From assembly GCA_963821095.1 (NCBI GenBank), contig CAWGCJ010000007.1:124001-188000 (forward strand): DNA of 64,000 bases, read 5' to 3'. The notes beneath the pieces were generated by a model. It saw only the letters and a list, made by a program, of their open reading frames with translations, had not been told where the DNA came from and did not search any database. Shown piece by piece: positions 25,222 to 33,167 of the stretch. The translations under genes were made by a program, and so were the position numbers. This DNA comes from CAVPHV01 sp963821095 (GTDB taxonomy: Bacteria > Actinomycetota > Acidimicrobiia > Spongiisociales > UBA5794). The first letter of the stretch is position 1. The number at the start of each line of letters is the position of its first letter.

Positions 25222-25362
25222 CTGTCCCGAACCTCCGTGGCTGAGCCGTTGCGGTCCGCATCGACGGTACTCGGGCGTGTGGTCGCCCGGCAAGCCGGCG
25301 CCGTCACTTCACCACGGCCTCGGGTCTAGTGTGACACCGAGACGAGGCGAGGAATCAACATC

Positions 25363-25809
25363 ATGAGCGGCGATCCATCGAGCGAAGATCGTGAACGCGA
25401 TGAGCGGGCTGCTCAAGCGCGGTATGAAGAAGAGCGCAAGGCCTCGCACGATCGGTACGAAGCCGAACGTGAAGCCTCCCACGACCGTCACGAGGTGGAG
25501 CGGGAGGCGAGTCGTGACCTCAACGAGGAGCAACGGGAGGCGAGTCGTGACCTCAACGAGGAGCAACGGGAGGCGAGTCGTGACCGTCACGAGGTGGAAC
25601 GGGAGGCGAGTCGTGACCTCGACGACTCTGCCCAGCGCGACGAGCGGGAACGCTTCGATCGGGAGCGCCGCGAAGAGCGTGAGCGGATCGATCAGATCCG
25701 CCGCGACGAGAGAGAGCAAGCCGATGCCCTGCGTCGCGAGGAACGAGAACGCGACGATGTGAAACGGCGCGCGGCCCGCGATCAGCGAGAAGCCGACCGA
25801 AGGGGCTGA
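25363..25809 (+). CDS. Protein made of 11-residue charged repeats
   Basis: 148 aa, ATG. From about residue 20 the protein is periodic at 11 residues. Six early units follow YEEERKASHDR, YEAEREASHDR, HEVEREASRDL, NEEQREASRDL (twice) and HEVEREASRDL. Five later units follow RDERERFDRER, REERERIDQIR, RDEREQADALR, REERERDDVKR and RAARDQREADR. The matching DNA shows 33-bp repeats at about 25420-25640. Alternating E and R with few hydrophobics suits a hendecad coiled coil or a stable single alpha-helix. There is no signal peptide or membrane helix, and no family was recognised. Confidence 0.75.
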   Translation: MSGDPSSEDRERDERAAQARYEEERKASHDRYEAEREASHDRHEVEREASRDLNEEQREASRDLNEEQREASRDRHEVEREASRDLDDSAQRDERERFDRERREERERIDQIRRDEREQADALRREERERDDVKRRAARDQREADRRG

Positions 25810-25819
25810 GACCTGGTGA

Positions 25820-27043
25820 TCACCCGCCGGACGTGAGGCGGGCGGCGAAGGCCTGTGCGTGGCGGCGGTCCGCCTCCGACGTCGTCGTGGCCTCGACGGT
25901 GGCGGCAAGGTTGGTGAGCGCCGCAACCACACCGGGGTCGGTGCTTCCGTAGAGCAGGATCTGGTCGGTGGCGAGATCGAAGTAGTCGCTGAGACTGCGG
26001 CCGGCGATGACCACTTCAAACGTTCCGTCCGGACCCTGGCGGCCTCGCGGTCCCGGTTCGTGCCCGGCAAGGGCAACAAGGACGGTGGTGAGTTCGTTGA
26101 CGACCTCGACTGCGGTGTATGGGTCGTTGATGGCAGGCGAGAGCGCCATGATCGCCATGTCGACGAGGATCCTGATTCCGTAGGCGATGTCGTACTCGGG
26201 GTCCCTGGCCGGTTCGATATCGATGGCCTCGGCGATGGCGGTCGAGGAGGGGAGGTCGTTGCCCGGCCCCGGCGCCACCCAACCCACAGGCTGGCCCTTG
26301 ATCCGGAAGGTTCCGATGACGATATCGAACGCCATGCAGGCGCCGGTCTCGGCGGCGAGCTTGTGCAGACCCGCGGTGTCGATGTTCGAGAGGTAGCCGT
26401 TCCGGGGTGCCTGAATGAGAGTGGCATTGGGCGGCGCCTCGAGCGCAGCAGCCGGAGCCGGGGTGTCCAAGTCGTGCTCGCGCAGGACGCTGCGCACCGT
26501 GCGCCGGACCAGCCTTGACAGCCGCTGCAGTGTGCGGTCGAGCCGGAGCGACTTCATGCTGGCGCCGATGTACCAGATGATCGTAGCTCCGCTGAAGAGA
26601 ACTAGAAGCACGGAAACCAGCAACCCTCCGCTGGGGGCGAGCTCGTCGGCCTCGCGGGATTGCAGCCCCGCTTGGGTGGTGATGATGAACGTCGTGGCCA
26701 TCGTGAACACGGCGATGACGAACTTGTCCCGCAGTCCCCGTTGCTGGATGCGTAGGAGCCGCAGCGAGAACCGGTTGGCCACGTTCTGCGCCGTGACCGC
26801 GGTGAGGGCAAGCACGATGCTGAGCCCGGTGAAGACGATGGCCAGCCCGCCCATGAGCGAGTCGCGGGCTCGATCAACGGTGACGCCCCACGTGCCGGGG
26901 GCATGAGTGCTTCCGACGTTGCGAACGATGAGCGCAAAGAGCACACCAACGATGGCGCCGAGCGCCGGCAGCGCCCAGGTGTTTTCCCGGGCGAAGCGGC
27001 GAGCCGAGCGCCGCAGTGCTTTCAGGTCTTGCTTGAGTGCCAT
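25820..27043 (-). CDS. DUF2254 family membrane protein
   Basis: About 407 aa. ATG at 27043 was chosen because GAGG lies five bases upstream. Four N-terminal helices are visible, with LPALGAIVGVLFALIV, MGGLAIVFTGLSIVLAL, FVIAVFTMATTFIITTQAG and LLVSVLLVLFSGATIIWYIG. A soluble domain follows, with the family strings NGYLSNIDTAGLHKLAAETG, YDIAYGIRILVDMAIMALSP and AINDPYTAVEVVNELTTVLV. The domain is widespread and uncharacterised. The gene is convergent with the 11-residue-repeat protein (10-bp gap). Confidence 0.9.
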   Translation of the reverse strand: MALKQDLKALRRSARRFARENTWALPALGAIVGVLFALIVRNVGSTHAPGTWGVTVDRARDSLMGGLAIVFTGLSIVLALTAVTAQNVANRFSLRLLRIQQRGLRDKFVIAVFTMATTFIITTQAGLQSREADELAPSGGLLVSVLLVLFSGATIIWYIGASMKSLRLDRTLQRLSRLVRRTVRSVLREHDLDTPAPAAALEAPPNATLIQAPRNGYLSNIDTAGLHKLAAETGACMAFDIVIGTFRIKGQPVGWVAPGPGNDLPSSTAIAEAIDIEPARDPEYDIAYGIRILVDMAIMALSPAINDPYTAVEVVNELTTVLVALAGHEPGPRGRQGPDGTFEVVIAGRSLSDYFDLATDQILLYGSTDPGVVAALTNLAATVEATTTSEADRRHAQAFAARLTSGG

Positions 27044-27103
27044 GACCACCTCACGCTAACGGCAAAGGAGCGACCCTCGGTCCACATCCTGTTCTGGCGT
27101 GGC

Positions 27104-27595
27104 TCAGGCGCGCTTTTTCGTACGTGAACCACGCACGAACGGGTTGGGACGGGTGAACTCGACAACGTTGATACCTGGAGCCACCTCACGTTCGCCGGAG
27201 CGGTGGAAACCGAGGGACTCGTAGAGGGCGCATGCCGGCTCGTTGCGAGCACCGGTCGACACGGTGACGACGGGATGATCGAGCACGGCTTCGACCAGGG
27301 CTCGGCCGATTCCGCGTCTGGCCTGGTCCGGATCGACGATGAGCCGGTCGATGTCGCACCTGCCATCTGGTGCAACGACAAATCCGATGGCACCGACGAT
27401 GGCATCACCCTCGACAGCCGCCAACCATTCGATGGGCTGCGATTGGAGTTCGTCGGCCGTCTCGTCGAGCGGGGGAATCCCGTCGTAGCCGATGAGATCC
27501 GCCTCGATTTGGTAGGCGGCATGCTGAATCGCCAGCAGGCGGGTGGCGACGGCGGTGTCGCCGACATCGGGGGTTTGGATGGAGATGGTGGCCAT
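27104..27595 (-). CDS. GNAT-family N-acetyltransferase
   Basis: 163 aa from ATG at 27595. An earlier in-frame start would overlap the divergent gene and encodes no conserved sequence. The acetyl-CoA loop is QARRGIGRALVEAVLDHP, followed by STGARNEPACALYESLGF near the end. The fold begins with an LLAIQHAAYQIEADLIGY helix. It is divergent from the winged-helix gene with a 42-bp gap. The substrate is unknown. Confidence 0.9.
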   Translation of the reverse strand: MATISIQTPDVGDTAVATRLLAIQHAAYQIEADLIGYDGIPPLDETADELQSQPIEWLAAVEGDAIVGAIGFVVAPDGRCDIDRLIVDPDQARRGIGRALVEAVLDHPVVTVSTGARNEPACALYESLGFHRSGEREVAPGINVVEFTRPNPFVRGSRTKKRA

Positions 27596-27637
27596 CGCCG
27601 CCAGCCTAGGCGGGGGGCTTGCGCTTGACTGGTCGGT

Positions 27638-28807
27638 GTGATTTTGATCAACACTGAAGAGCGAAGGGCCCGGCTTGCCGTTCGTCACCGGTTGGCGCAG
27701 CCCGCCGACGGCGTCGTTGCGGCCGCGGCCGACATGGTCGGTCTGCACTCGAGTGATCCCGTCACCGTCTACCTTTCGGCACGGGCCCGGGTTCCCGGGT
27801 TTGTTCGCGGTGACCTCGAGGCAGCTCTCTACGACGACCGAGTCCTTTTGCGAATGCTCGGGATGCGGCGCACGATGTTTGTGGTTCCCCCAGACCTTGC
27901 CGCGGTGATGCAGGCGGCCTGTACCAACGCGCTGCTTCCCCCGCAGCGCCGCCGGTTGGTCAAGATGCTGGGGGAGCAGGGCATCGCCGCCGATCCGGAG
28001 GCCTGGCTGGTCGACGTCGAGTCCCGAGTCCTGTCGGCACTGGCGGACCGTGGTGAGGCGACCGCGATCGAACTGACCGAGGATGTACCCGAACTCGGCA
28101 ACAAGCTGATGTTCGGTGCAGGTAAGAAGTGGGGTGCCGCGGTTGGTGTATCAACCCGAGTGCTCTTTCTGCTTGCTACCGCCGGTTCGATCGTGCGCGG
28201 CCGGCCCCGGGGCACCTGGCTGTCGAGCCAATACCGCTGGGCGCTGACTGCAGCGTGGGCTGGGGAGGCACTTCCCGAGCTGGACCGAGCCGTGGCACAG
28301 GCCGACCTGCTCCGGCGGTGGCTCGGGACCTTTGGCCCGGGAACGCTCACCGATCTCAAGTGGTGGACCGGATGGACCGTGCGCGACACCAAGGCGGCTT
28401 TGGCCGCGCTCGATGCGATCGAGGTCGAACTCGAGACTGGAACCGGGTGGGTGCTGCCGGGCGATCTGGAGCCGGTGCCGGCAGCGGGGGATTGGGTGGC
28501 GCTGCTCCCCGGGCTGGATCCGACCGTGATGGGCTGGAAGGAGAGGGGCTGGTACCTGGGCGATCACCAGGCGCTCTTGTTCGATCGCAACGGCAATGCC
28601 GGACCGACCGTCTGGTGCAACGGCCGCATCGTCGGCGGGTGGGCGCAACGCCGCGACGGTGAGATCGCGATTGAGTTGCTCGAGGACGTTGGCGCTGCGG
28701 CTGCCGTCGAGATCGAGGCCGAGGCCGCCCGCCTCCAGGAGTGGTTCGGCGACGCCCGGGTCACGCCGCGCTTTCGTTCCCCACTCGACAAGCGTCTATC
28801 GAGCTGA
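27638..28807 (+). CDS. Winged-helix DNA-binding domain protein (HTH_42 family)
   Basis: 389 aa, GTG start. The opening AVRHRLAQPADGVVAAAADM and GLHSSDPVTVYLSARARV is typical of the HTH_42 (winged helix DNA-binding) family. So are RMLGMRRTMFVVP and the late LLPGLDPTVMGWKERGWYLG with NGRIVGGWAQRRDGEIAIEL. Related proteins include DNA glycosylases of the AlkX/YcaQ type, which unhook interstrand crosslinks. YcaQ-type enzymes carry a Q-x-Q or Q-x-D motif near the N-terminus, which I do not see here, so glycosylase activity is uncertain. The stop codon falls inside a dispersed repeat. Confidence 0.85.
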   Translation: MILINTEERRARLAVRHRLAQPADGVVAAAADMVGLHSSDPVTVYLSARARVPGFVRGDLEAALYDDRVLLRMLGMRRTMFVVPPDLAAVMQAACTNALLPPQRRRLVKMLGEQGIAADPEAWLVDVESRVLSALADRGEATAIELTEDVPELGNKLMFGAGKKWGAAVGVSTRVLFLLATAGSIVRGRPRGTWLSSQYRWALTAAWAGEALPELDRAVAQADLLRRWLGTFGPGTLTDLKWWTGWTVRDTKAALAALDAIEVELETGTGWVLPGDLEPVPAAGDWVALLPGLDPTVMGWKERGWYLGDHQALLFDRNGNAGPTVWCNGRIVGGWAQRRDGEIAIELLEDVGAAAAVEIEAEAARLQEWFGDARVTPRFRSPLDKRLSS

Positions 28808-28827
28808 GGAGTCTTCGACGAAGGCGG
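28804..28827 (+). repeat. Dispersed 24-bp repeat, copy 1
   Basis: The 24 bases starting CTGAGGAGTCTTCGACGAAG also occur, exactly and inverted, at 31984-32007. This copy starts one base before the TGA of the winged-helix gene. The two copies flank the EtfD-like and FetB-like genes. Confidence 0.75.
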
Positions 28828-28863
28828 CCAGGGGGCTGCGAGCCCCGTGGCGCAAGGTTCGTT

Positions 28864-28887
28864 CTTCCTCGCCTTCGGCGGGGGAAG
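28864..28887. terminator. GC hairpin with one bulged base
   Basis: CTTCCTCGCC pairs with GGCGGGGGAAG around a TTC loop, with one bulged G and a T-G pair. A related but perfect hairpin sits at 32011-32035 beside the other repeat copy, so the repeat and hairpin may be one composite element. Confidence 0.5.
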
Positions 28888-28932
28888 GCACCGGGGTACA
28901 CTCGCTGCGAGGCCGACGGGATAGGAGGAGAC

Positions 28933-31112
28933 GTGGCAACGACCGCCACTAAGGAAGCTCCGGAGGACGCTGCTCCGAAGCAGCGCAAGATCACCGCCAG
29001 CGGAGCGCTTCTTGTGCTTTCCGGGCTCGCCGTTGTCGGCACGCTGCTGCTGTGGTGGCTGGGCACGCTCCCCGACGAACCCGAGATCGAGGTCGGCCGG
29101 CACGTCTTCGGCAACATCCCCGGGCCGATCATCGCCCTGTTCTACGTCTCGGTCGCCGTCTTCCTCGGCGTGTCGATCTACCTGATGGCACAACGAGCCA
29201 AGAGCTGGGAACGCGGCTCGTGGGAGAACCGCAGCGGGATGATGAAGAAGCGTCTCCACGAGTTGCGCGAGGGCCTGGCGATGCGCACCTTGCTGCGCGA
29301 TCGCAACGCCGGGCTGATGCACTCGGCCATCTATTACGGGTTCATCGTGCTGTTCCTCGGCACAGTGACTCTGGAGATCGACCACCTCCTGCCGAACAAC
29401 CTCAAGTTCCTCCATGGCACCTTCTACCAGGGCTATTCGTTCGTGCTCGATCTGTTCGCCGTGGTCTTTCTTGGTCGGCATCGTCTGGGCGGCGGTGCGT
29501 CGCTACGGGATGAAGCCATGGCGCCTTCGCTCCAAGACCAAGCCCGAAGATGCCGGCATCCTCATCACCCTCGGGCTCATCGGCGTCACCGGGCTGCTGG
29601 TCGAGGCCGCCCGCATCGCCGAAGTGGGACGGCCCGACTTCGAGATTTGGTCGTTTGTCGGCTTCCCCATGAGCTACCTCATCCCTGAGAGCTCCGCTGC
29701 CGGCATCCATCAGGTGTTCTGGATCTCCCACGTCGTGGTGTTCATCGTGTTCCTGGTGATGCTGCCGACCACCAAGCTGCGGCACATGGTCTCGTCGCCG
29801 GTCAACATGTATCTCTCGCCCCACCCACGACCGAAGGGCGCGATGCGGGCAGTGCCCAATCTGATGGAAGCCACCGACATCGAGACCATCGGCGCCGCCA
29901 CGGTGGGCGAGTTCACCTGGAAGCAGCTTTTTGACACCGACGCCTGCACCATCTGCGGGCGCTGCACCTCGGTGTGCCCTGCCAACACCACCGGCAAGCC
30001 GCTCGACCCGCGCGAGATCGTCATCAAACTCGGTGAGGTGGCCGACCGCACCGCAGCCGATCCCGTTTCGCCGCCTGTGTCCGTCGACAAGGCAATCACG
30101 GTGACATCGGACAATGTCTTCGAGCGGATCACCGCCGAGGAGCTGTGGGCGTGCACGACGTGCCGCGCCTGCGACGAGATCTGCCCGGTCAACATCGAGA
30201 TCGTCGACAAGATCCTCGACATGCGGCGCTACCTGTCACTGATGGAGGCCGACTTCCCCAGCGAACTCGGCAAGGCCTACGTCTCGATGGAGAACTCATC
30301 GAACGTGTACGGCATGGACCAGAGCTCCCGGGGTGACTGGACCGACGAACTCGGCTTCCCGGTCAAGGTCCTCGGCGAGCCCGGGGTCGAGGCCGAGTAC
30401 CTCTACTGGGTGGGGTGCGCCGGATCGTTCGACGATCGCAACCGGAAGGTCACCCTCTCGACCGCCCGCCTCCTCAACGAGGCCGGAGTCGACTTCGCCA
30501 TCCTGGGGCCCCGTGAACTGTGCACCGGCGACCCGGCCCGCCGCACCGGCAACGAATACGTGTTCCAGGGGCTTGGCGCTGCAGAACATCGAGACGCTCA
30601 ACGACCTCGGGGTGACCAAGATCATCACCCAGTGCCCCCACTGCTTCAACACGCTCGGCAACGAGTACCCGCAATTCGGCGGCGACTACGAGGTGGTGCA
30701 CCACAGCGAACTGCTGATGCATCTCGTCGACACCGGCAAGATCACCCCGAAGTCGAACGGTCAGTCCATCACCTATCACGACCCCTGCTACTTGGGCCGC
30801 TACAACGATGTGTTCATGGCGCCGCGCGAGGTGCTCGACAGCATGGGCACGCGGGTCGAGATGCCCCGCAACGGCACCGACTCGTTCTGTTGTGGCGCAG
30901 GCGGGGGCCGAATGTGGATGGAGGAGCAGACCGGCAAGAAGGTCAACATCGAACGCACCGAAGAGGCGATCGCCACCGGCGCCGACGTGGTCGCCGTCGG
31001 GTGCCCCTTCTGTTTTGTGATGATCGACGACGGGGTCAAGGAGCTCGGCAAGGACGAGGACGTCGAGGTGAAGGACCTGTCGATGCTGCTCGCCGAACGC
31101 TCGCTCGACTGA
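28933..31112 (+). CDS. EtfD-like membrane Fe-S oxidoreductase (two frameshifts)
   Basis: GTG start after AGGAGGAG; corrected length is about 725 aa. The N-terminal half is a NarI-like membrane domain (LLVLSGLAVVGTLLLWWLG, MHSAIYYGFIVLFLGTVTLE and later helices). Two [4Fe-4S] motifs follow, CTICGRCTSVCPANTTGKPL and CTTCRACDEICPVNIE. Two CCG domains come next, YWVGCAGSFDDRNRKV and YHDPCYLGRYND with CCGAGGGRMWMEE, as in HdrD and mycobacterial EtfD. One extra T near 29470 and one near 30573 break the frame; each CTTGG read as CTGG restores the family sequence. It probably passes electrons from ETF (fatty-acid oxidation) to menaquinone. No etfAB is nearby. Confidence 0.85.
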
Positions 31113-31122
31113 GTTCGCACCT

Positions 31123-31899
31123 ATGACCGAGCCCATCAGCGCTGCCGGGGCGATCGCCTCGGTCACCCTGGTTCTGCTGGCTGCCGGGCTGTCGTGGTGG
31201 CGTGGAGTCGGGGTCGAGAAGTCGGTGCTCTGGGCGGCGTTTCGAGCTGCCGTGCAGCTACTCGCCGTCGGCGCGGTGCTTGCGGTCATCTTCACTTCGA
31301 GCGGGGCAATGGTCTTCGCCTGGTTGTGGGTGGTCTTCATGGTGGTTGTGGCAGCGGAGACCGCCCGCCGCCGCGCCCCAGAGGTCCCGGGGCTGCGGTT
31401 GACCGTGTTTCTCGCCATTGGCGGATCGGCCGCCGTGGCGCTCGCAGTGGTGTTCGGGTTCCAGATCCTCGACCTGACCCCGGTGACAGTGGTGGTGACG
31501 GCGGGCATCACTATCGGCAACACCATGCCGTCGACGGTCCTCGCCAGCGACCTGGTGGTGTCCTACCTCCAGGACAACCGGCTCCAGATCGAGGGTCTGC
31601 TCTCCCTCGGGTTCGATGAGCGCGGTGCCTCGCAGTTCCTGGTCCGCACCACCGCCCGCACTGCATTGATCCCCCAGATCGAGCGGACCAAGGTGGTGGG
31701 CCTCATTGCCCTTCCCGGCGCCATGACCGGCTTGCTCCTCGCCGGCGTCGAACCCATCGACGCCGTGATCGTGCAACTCGTCGTGATGTACCTGGTGTTG
31801 GCCGCCGTCGTGGTTGCGGTCCTGGTTGTAGTGACGACCATCTCGCGGAGGGCCTTCACCCCGGATCTGCGCTTGGAACCCTGGACGGTGCGGACGTAG
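31123..31899 (+). CDS. FetB/UPF0014-family ABC permease
   Basis: 258 aa, seven hydrophobic helices, starting 10 bp after the Fe-S protein stop. Family strings are FRAAVQLLAVGAVLAVIF, GITIGNTMPSTVLASDLVVS, LSLGFDERGASQFLVRTTAR and IPQIERTKVVGLIALPGAMT. In E. coli FetB works with the ATPase FetA in metal (iron) export. No ATPase gene lies beside this one, so it must be encoded elsewhere. The functional assignment to iron is by family only. Confidence 0.88.
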   Translation: MTEPISAAGAIASVTLVLLAAGLSWWRGVGVEKSVLWAAFRAAVQLLAVGAVLAVIFTSSGAMVFAWLWVVFMVVVAAETARRRAPEVPGLRLTVFLAIGGSAAVALAVVFGFQILDLTPVTVVVTAGITIGNTMPSTVLASDLVVSYLQDNRLQIEGLLSLGFDERGASQFLVRTTARTALIPQIERTKVVGLIALPGAMTGLLLAGVEPIDAVIVQLVVMYLVLAAVVVAVLVVVTTISRRAFTPDLRLEPWTVRT

Positions 31900-31983
31900 G
31901 GCTGCGACGCGGTTGGTGCCGAACCACACTGAGAGGTTGGTTGGAGATGCACGCGTCGTGTGGCGCAAGTGTTGCTGCCCCCT

Positions 31984-32007
31984 CCGCCTTCGTCGAAGAC
32001 TCCTCAG
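31984..32007 (-). repeat. Dispersed 24-bp repeat, copy 2 (inverted)
   Basis: Exact inverted match to 28804-28827. In both places the AGGGGGC continuation is preserved after a small change. The string GTGGCGCAAG also occurs within 50 bp of each copy. Confidence 0.75.
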
Positions 32008-32010
32008 GCA

Positions 32011-32035
32011 CCTCCCCCGCCGGAGGCGGGGGAGG
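32011..32035. terminator. Perfect GC hairpin beside repeat copy 2
   Basis: CCTCCCCCGCC and GGCGGGGGAGG form an 11-bp perfect stem with a GGA loop, starting 4 bp after the repeat. No T-run follows. Confidence 0.55.
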
Positions 32036-32206
32036 GCACATTGGCGCGGCTCGCCAACGGTCGGTTGGGGGTGCCCGAGGGGGCGGGCATTGTCCCGGCC
32101 CCCTCGGTTCGGGTCGGCCCGGCTGGGCCGGGTTGACCCGCAATGAGGGCGGCCGTAGGGCCGCACGAATACGAGCCGGAGCCCTTGTGGGGCGGAGGCG
32201 AGAACT

Positions 32207-32233
32207 CGTTCAACAATCGCAGATTGCTGAACG
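32207..32233 (-). terminator. Hairpin after malG
   Basis: CGTTCAACAATC pairs with GATTGCTGAACG around a GCA loop (12 bp with one mismatch), 7 bp beyond the malG stop on the minus strand. It is probably the end of the malEFG message, though no T-run is present. Confidence 0.5.
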
Positions 32234-32240
32234 AAACCGC

Positions 32241-33167
32241 CTACCCCTTGACGGCGCCTGAGGTGAGGCCGCCTACGAGCTGGTCCTGCATTGGGATGTA
32301 GACGGCGATCACGGGGATCGACGCCAGGACCGATGCCGCAGCTAGGCCACCCCAGTTGGCGGTGTAGCTGTCGGAGATCATCAGGAACAGACCGCGCGGC
32401 AGCGTATAGAGATTGGTGTCCGACAGCAGCACCGAGGCGAGGATGTACTCGCCGTAGATGAAGACGAAGGTGATGATGAATACCACGCCGAGTATCGGTC
32501 GGGTCAGCGGCAGGATCACGCGGGAGAAGATGTCGAAGTGGCTGGCGCCATCGACGACCGCGGCCTCGTCGAGCGAGAACGGGATGGTGTCCATGAAGCC
32601 CTTGATCAGCCAGGTGTTGATCCCGATCGATCCGCCGAGGTAGACGAGGATCAATCCGAGGTGGGTGTTGAGCCCGGCGATCGGGAAAACGTCGCCGATG
32701 CCCCGCACCAGCAGCAGGATGGCGACGAACGCCAGATACTGCGGGAACACCTGGATCAGCAGGACGATCAACAGGCCGGCGCGGCGGCCGCGCCACTCCA
32801 ACCGGGAGAAGGCGAAGGCAGCAGATGCCGACATCAGGACCTGGATGGTGGCCACCACGAAGGCGATGTAGAAGCTGTTCCACAGCCACCGGCCCACGGG
32901 GAGCAATGGGTTGGTGAACAACTCCTTGAAGTTGTCCAGCGTGACCGAGGTCGGAATGAGGTTCGAGGCACCGAGGGTGTTGAAGGTATTGAACGCGGCC
33001 GAGACCATCCACAGCACCGGGTAGATGGCGAACGCCATCGCCACCCACATCACGGCATGGCGCCATCCCTTGTCGCGCAACCATACCTTGAAGCTGGTCT
33101 TGTTCTTCGTGCCGAGAGTTGCCTGCCCGGCGACGACCTTGCTGTCGGTCGGCTTAGAGGTTGCCAT
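32241..33167 (-). CDS. malG: Maltose-type ABC transporter permease (MalG)
   Basis: 308 aa, inner-membrane permease of a CUT1 sugar importer. Six helices are visible, starting HAVMWVAMAFAIYPVLWMVS. The EAA loop that docks the ATPase reads LDEAAVVDGASHFDIFSRVI with LPLTRP. The ending LFLMISDSYTANWGGLAAAS, then IPVIAVYIPMQDQLVGGLTS and GAVKG, is close to MalG (the protein ends in a Gly-x-x-Gly-Ala-Val-Lys-Gly style tail). Its start overlaps the malF stop by 14 bp, so the two are coupled. No malK ATPase is in the window. Actinobacteria often share one ATPase (MsiK) among several sugar importers. Confidence 0.93.
   Translation of the reverse strand: MATSKPTDSKVVAGQATLGTKNKTSFKVWLRDKGWRHAVMWVAMAFAIYPVLWMVSAAFNTFNTLGASNLIPTSVTLDNFKELFTNPLLPVGRWLWNSFYIAFVVATIQVLMSASAAFAFSRLEWRGRRAGLLIVLLIQVFPQYLAFVAILLLVRGIGDVFPIAGLNTHLGLILVYLGGSIGINTWLIKGFMDTIPFSLDEAAVVDGASHFDIFSRVILPLTRPILGVVFIITFVFIYGEYILASVLLSDTNLYTLPRGLFLMISDSYTANWGGLAAASVLASIPVIAVYIPMQDQLVGGLTSGAVKG

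Larger units (their letters stand above)
31900..32240. other. Gene-less 341 bp with repeat and hairpins
   Basis: No convincing frame. It holds the inverted copy of the 24-bp repeat (31984-32007), a perfect GC hairpin (32011-32035), a second GC-rich palindromic stretch around 32070-32130, and a hairpin next to malG (32207-32233). It separates convergent transcription units and probably works as a termination region. Confidence 0.6.

Noticed and set aside
25420..25640. A CRISPR array
   Set aside because: The 33-bp units are contiguous with no spacers and are in frame, coding for an 11-residue protein repeat.
31258..33084. A 608-residue minus-strand frame across fetB, the gap and malG
   Set aside because: It crosses three units out of frame with MalG, and the malG frame carries the EAA loop and helices.
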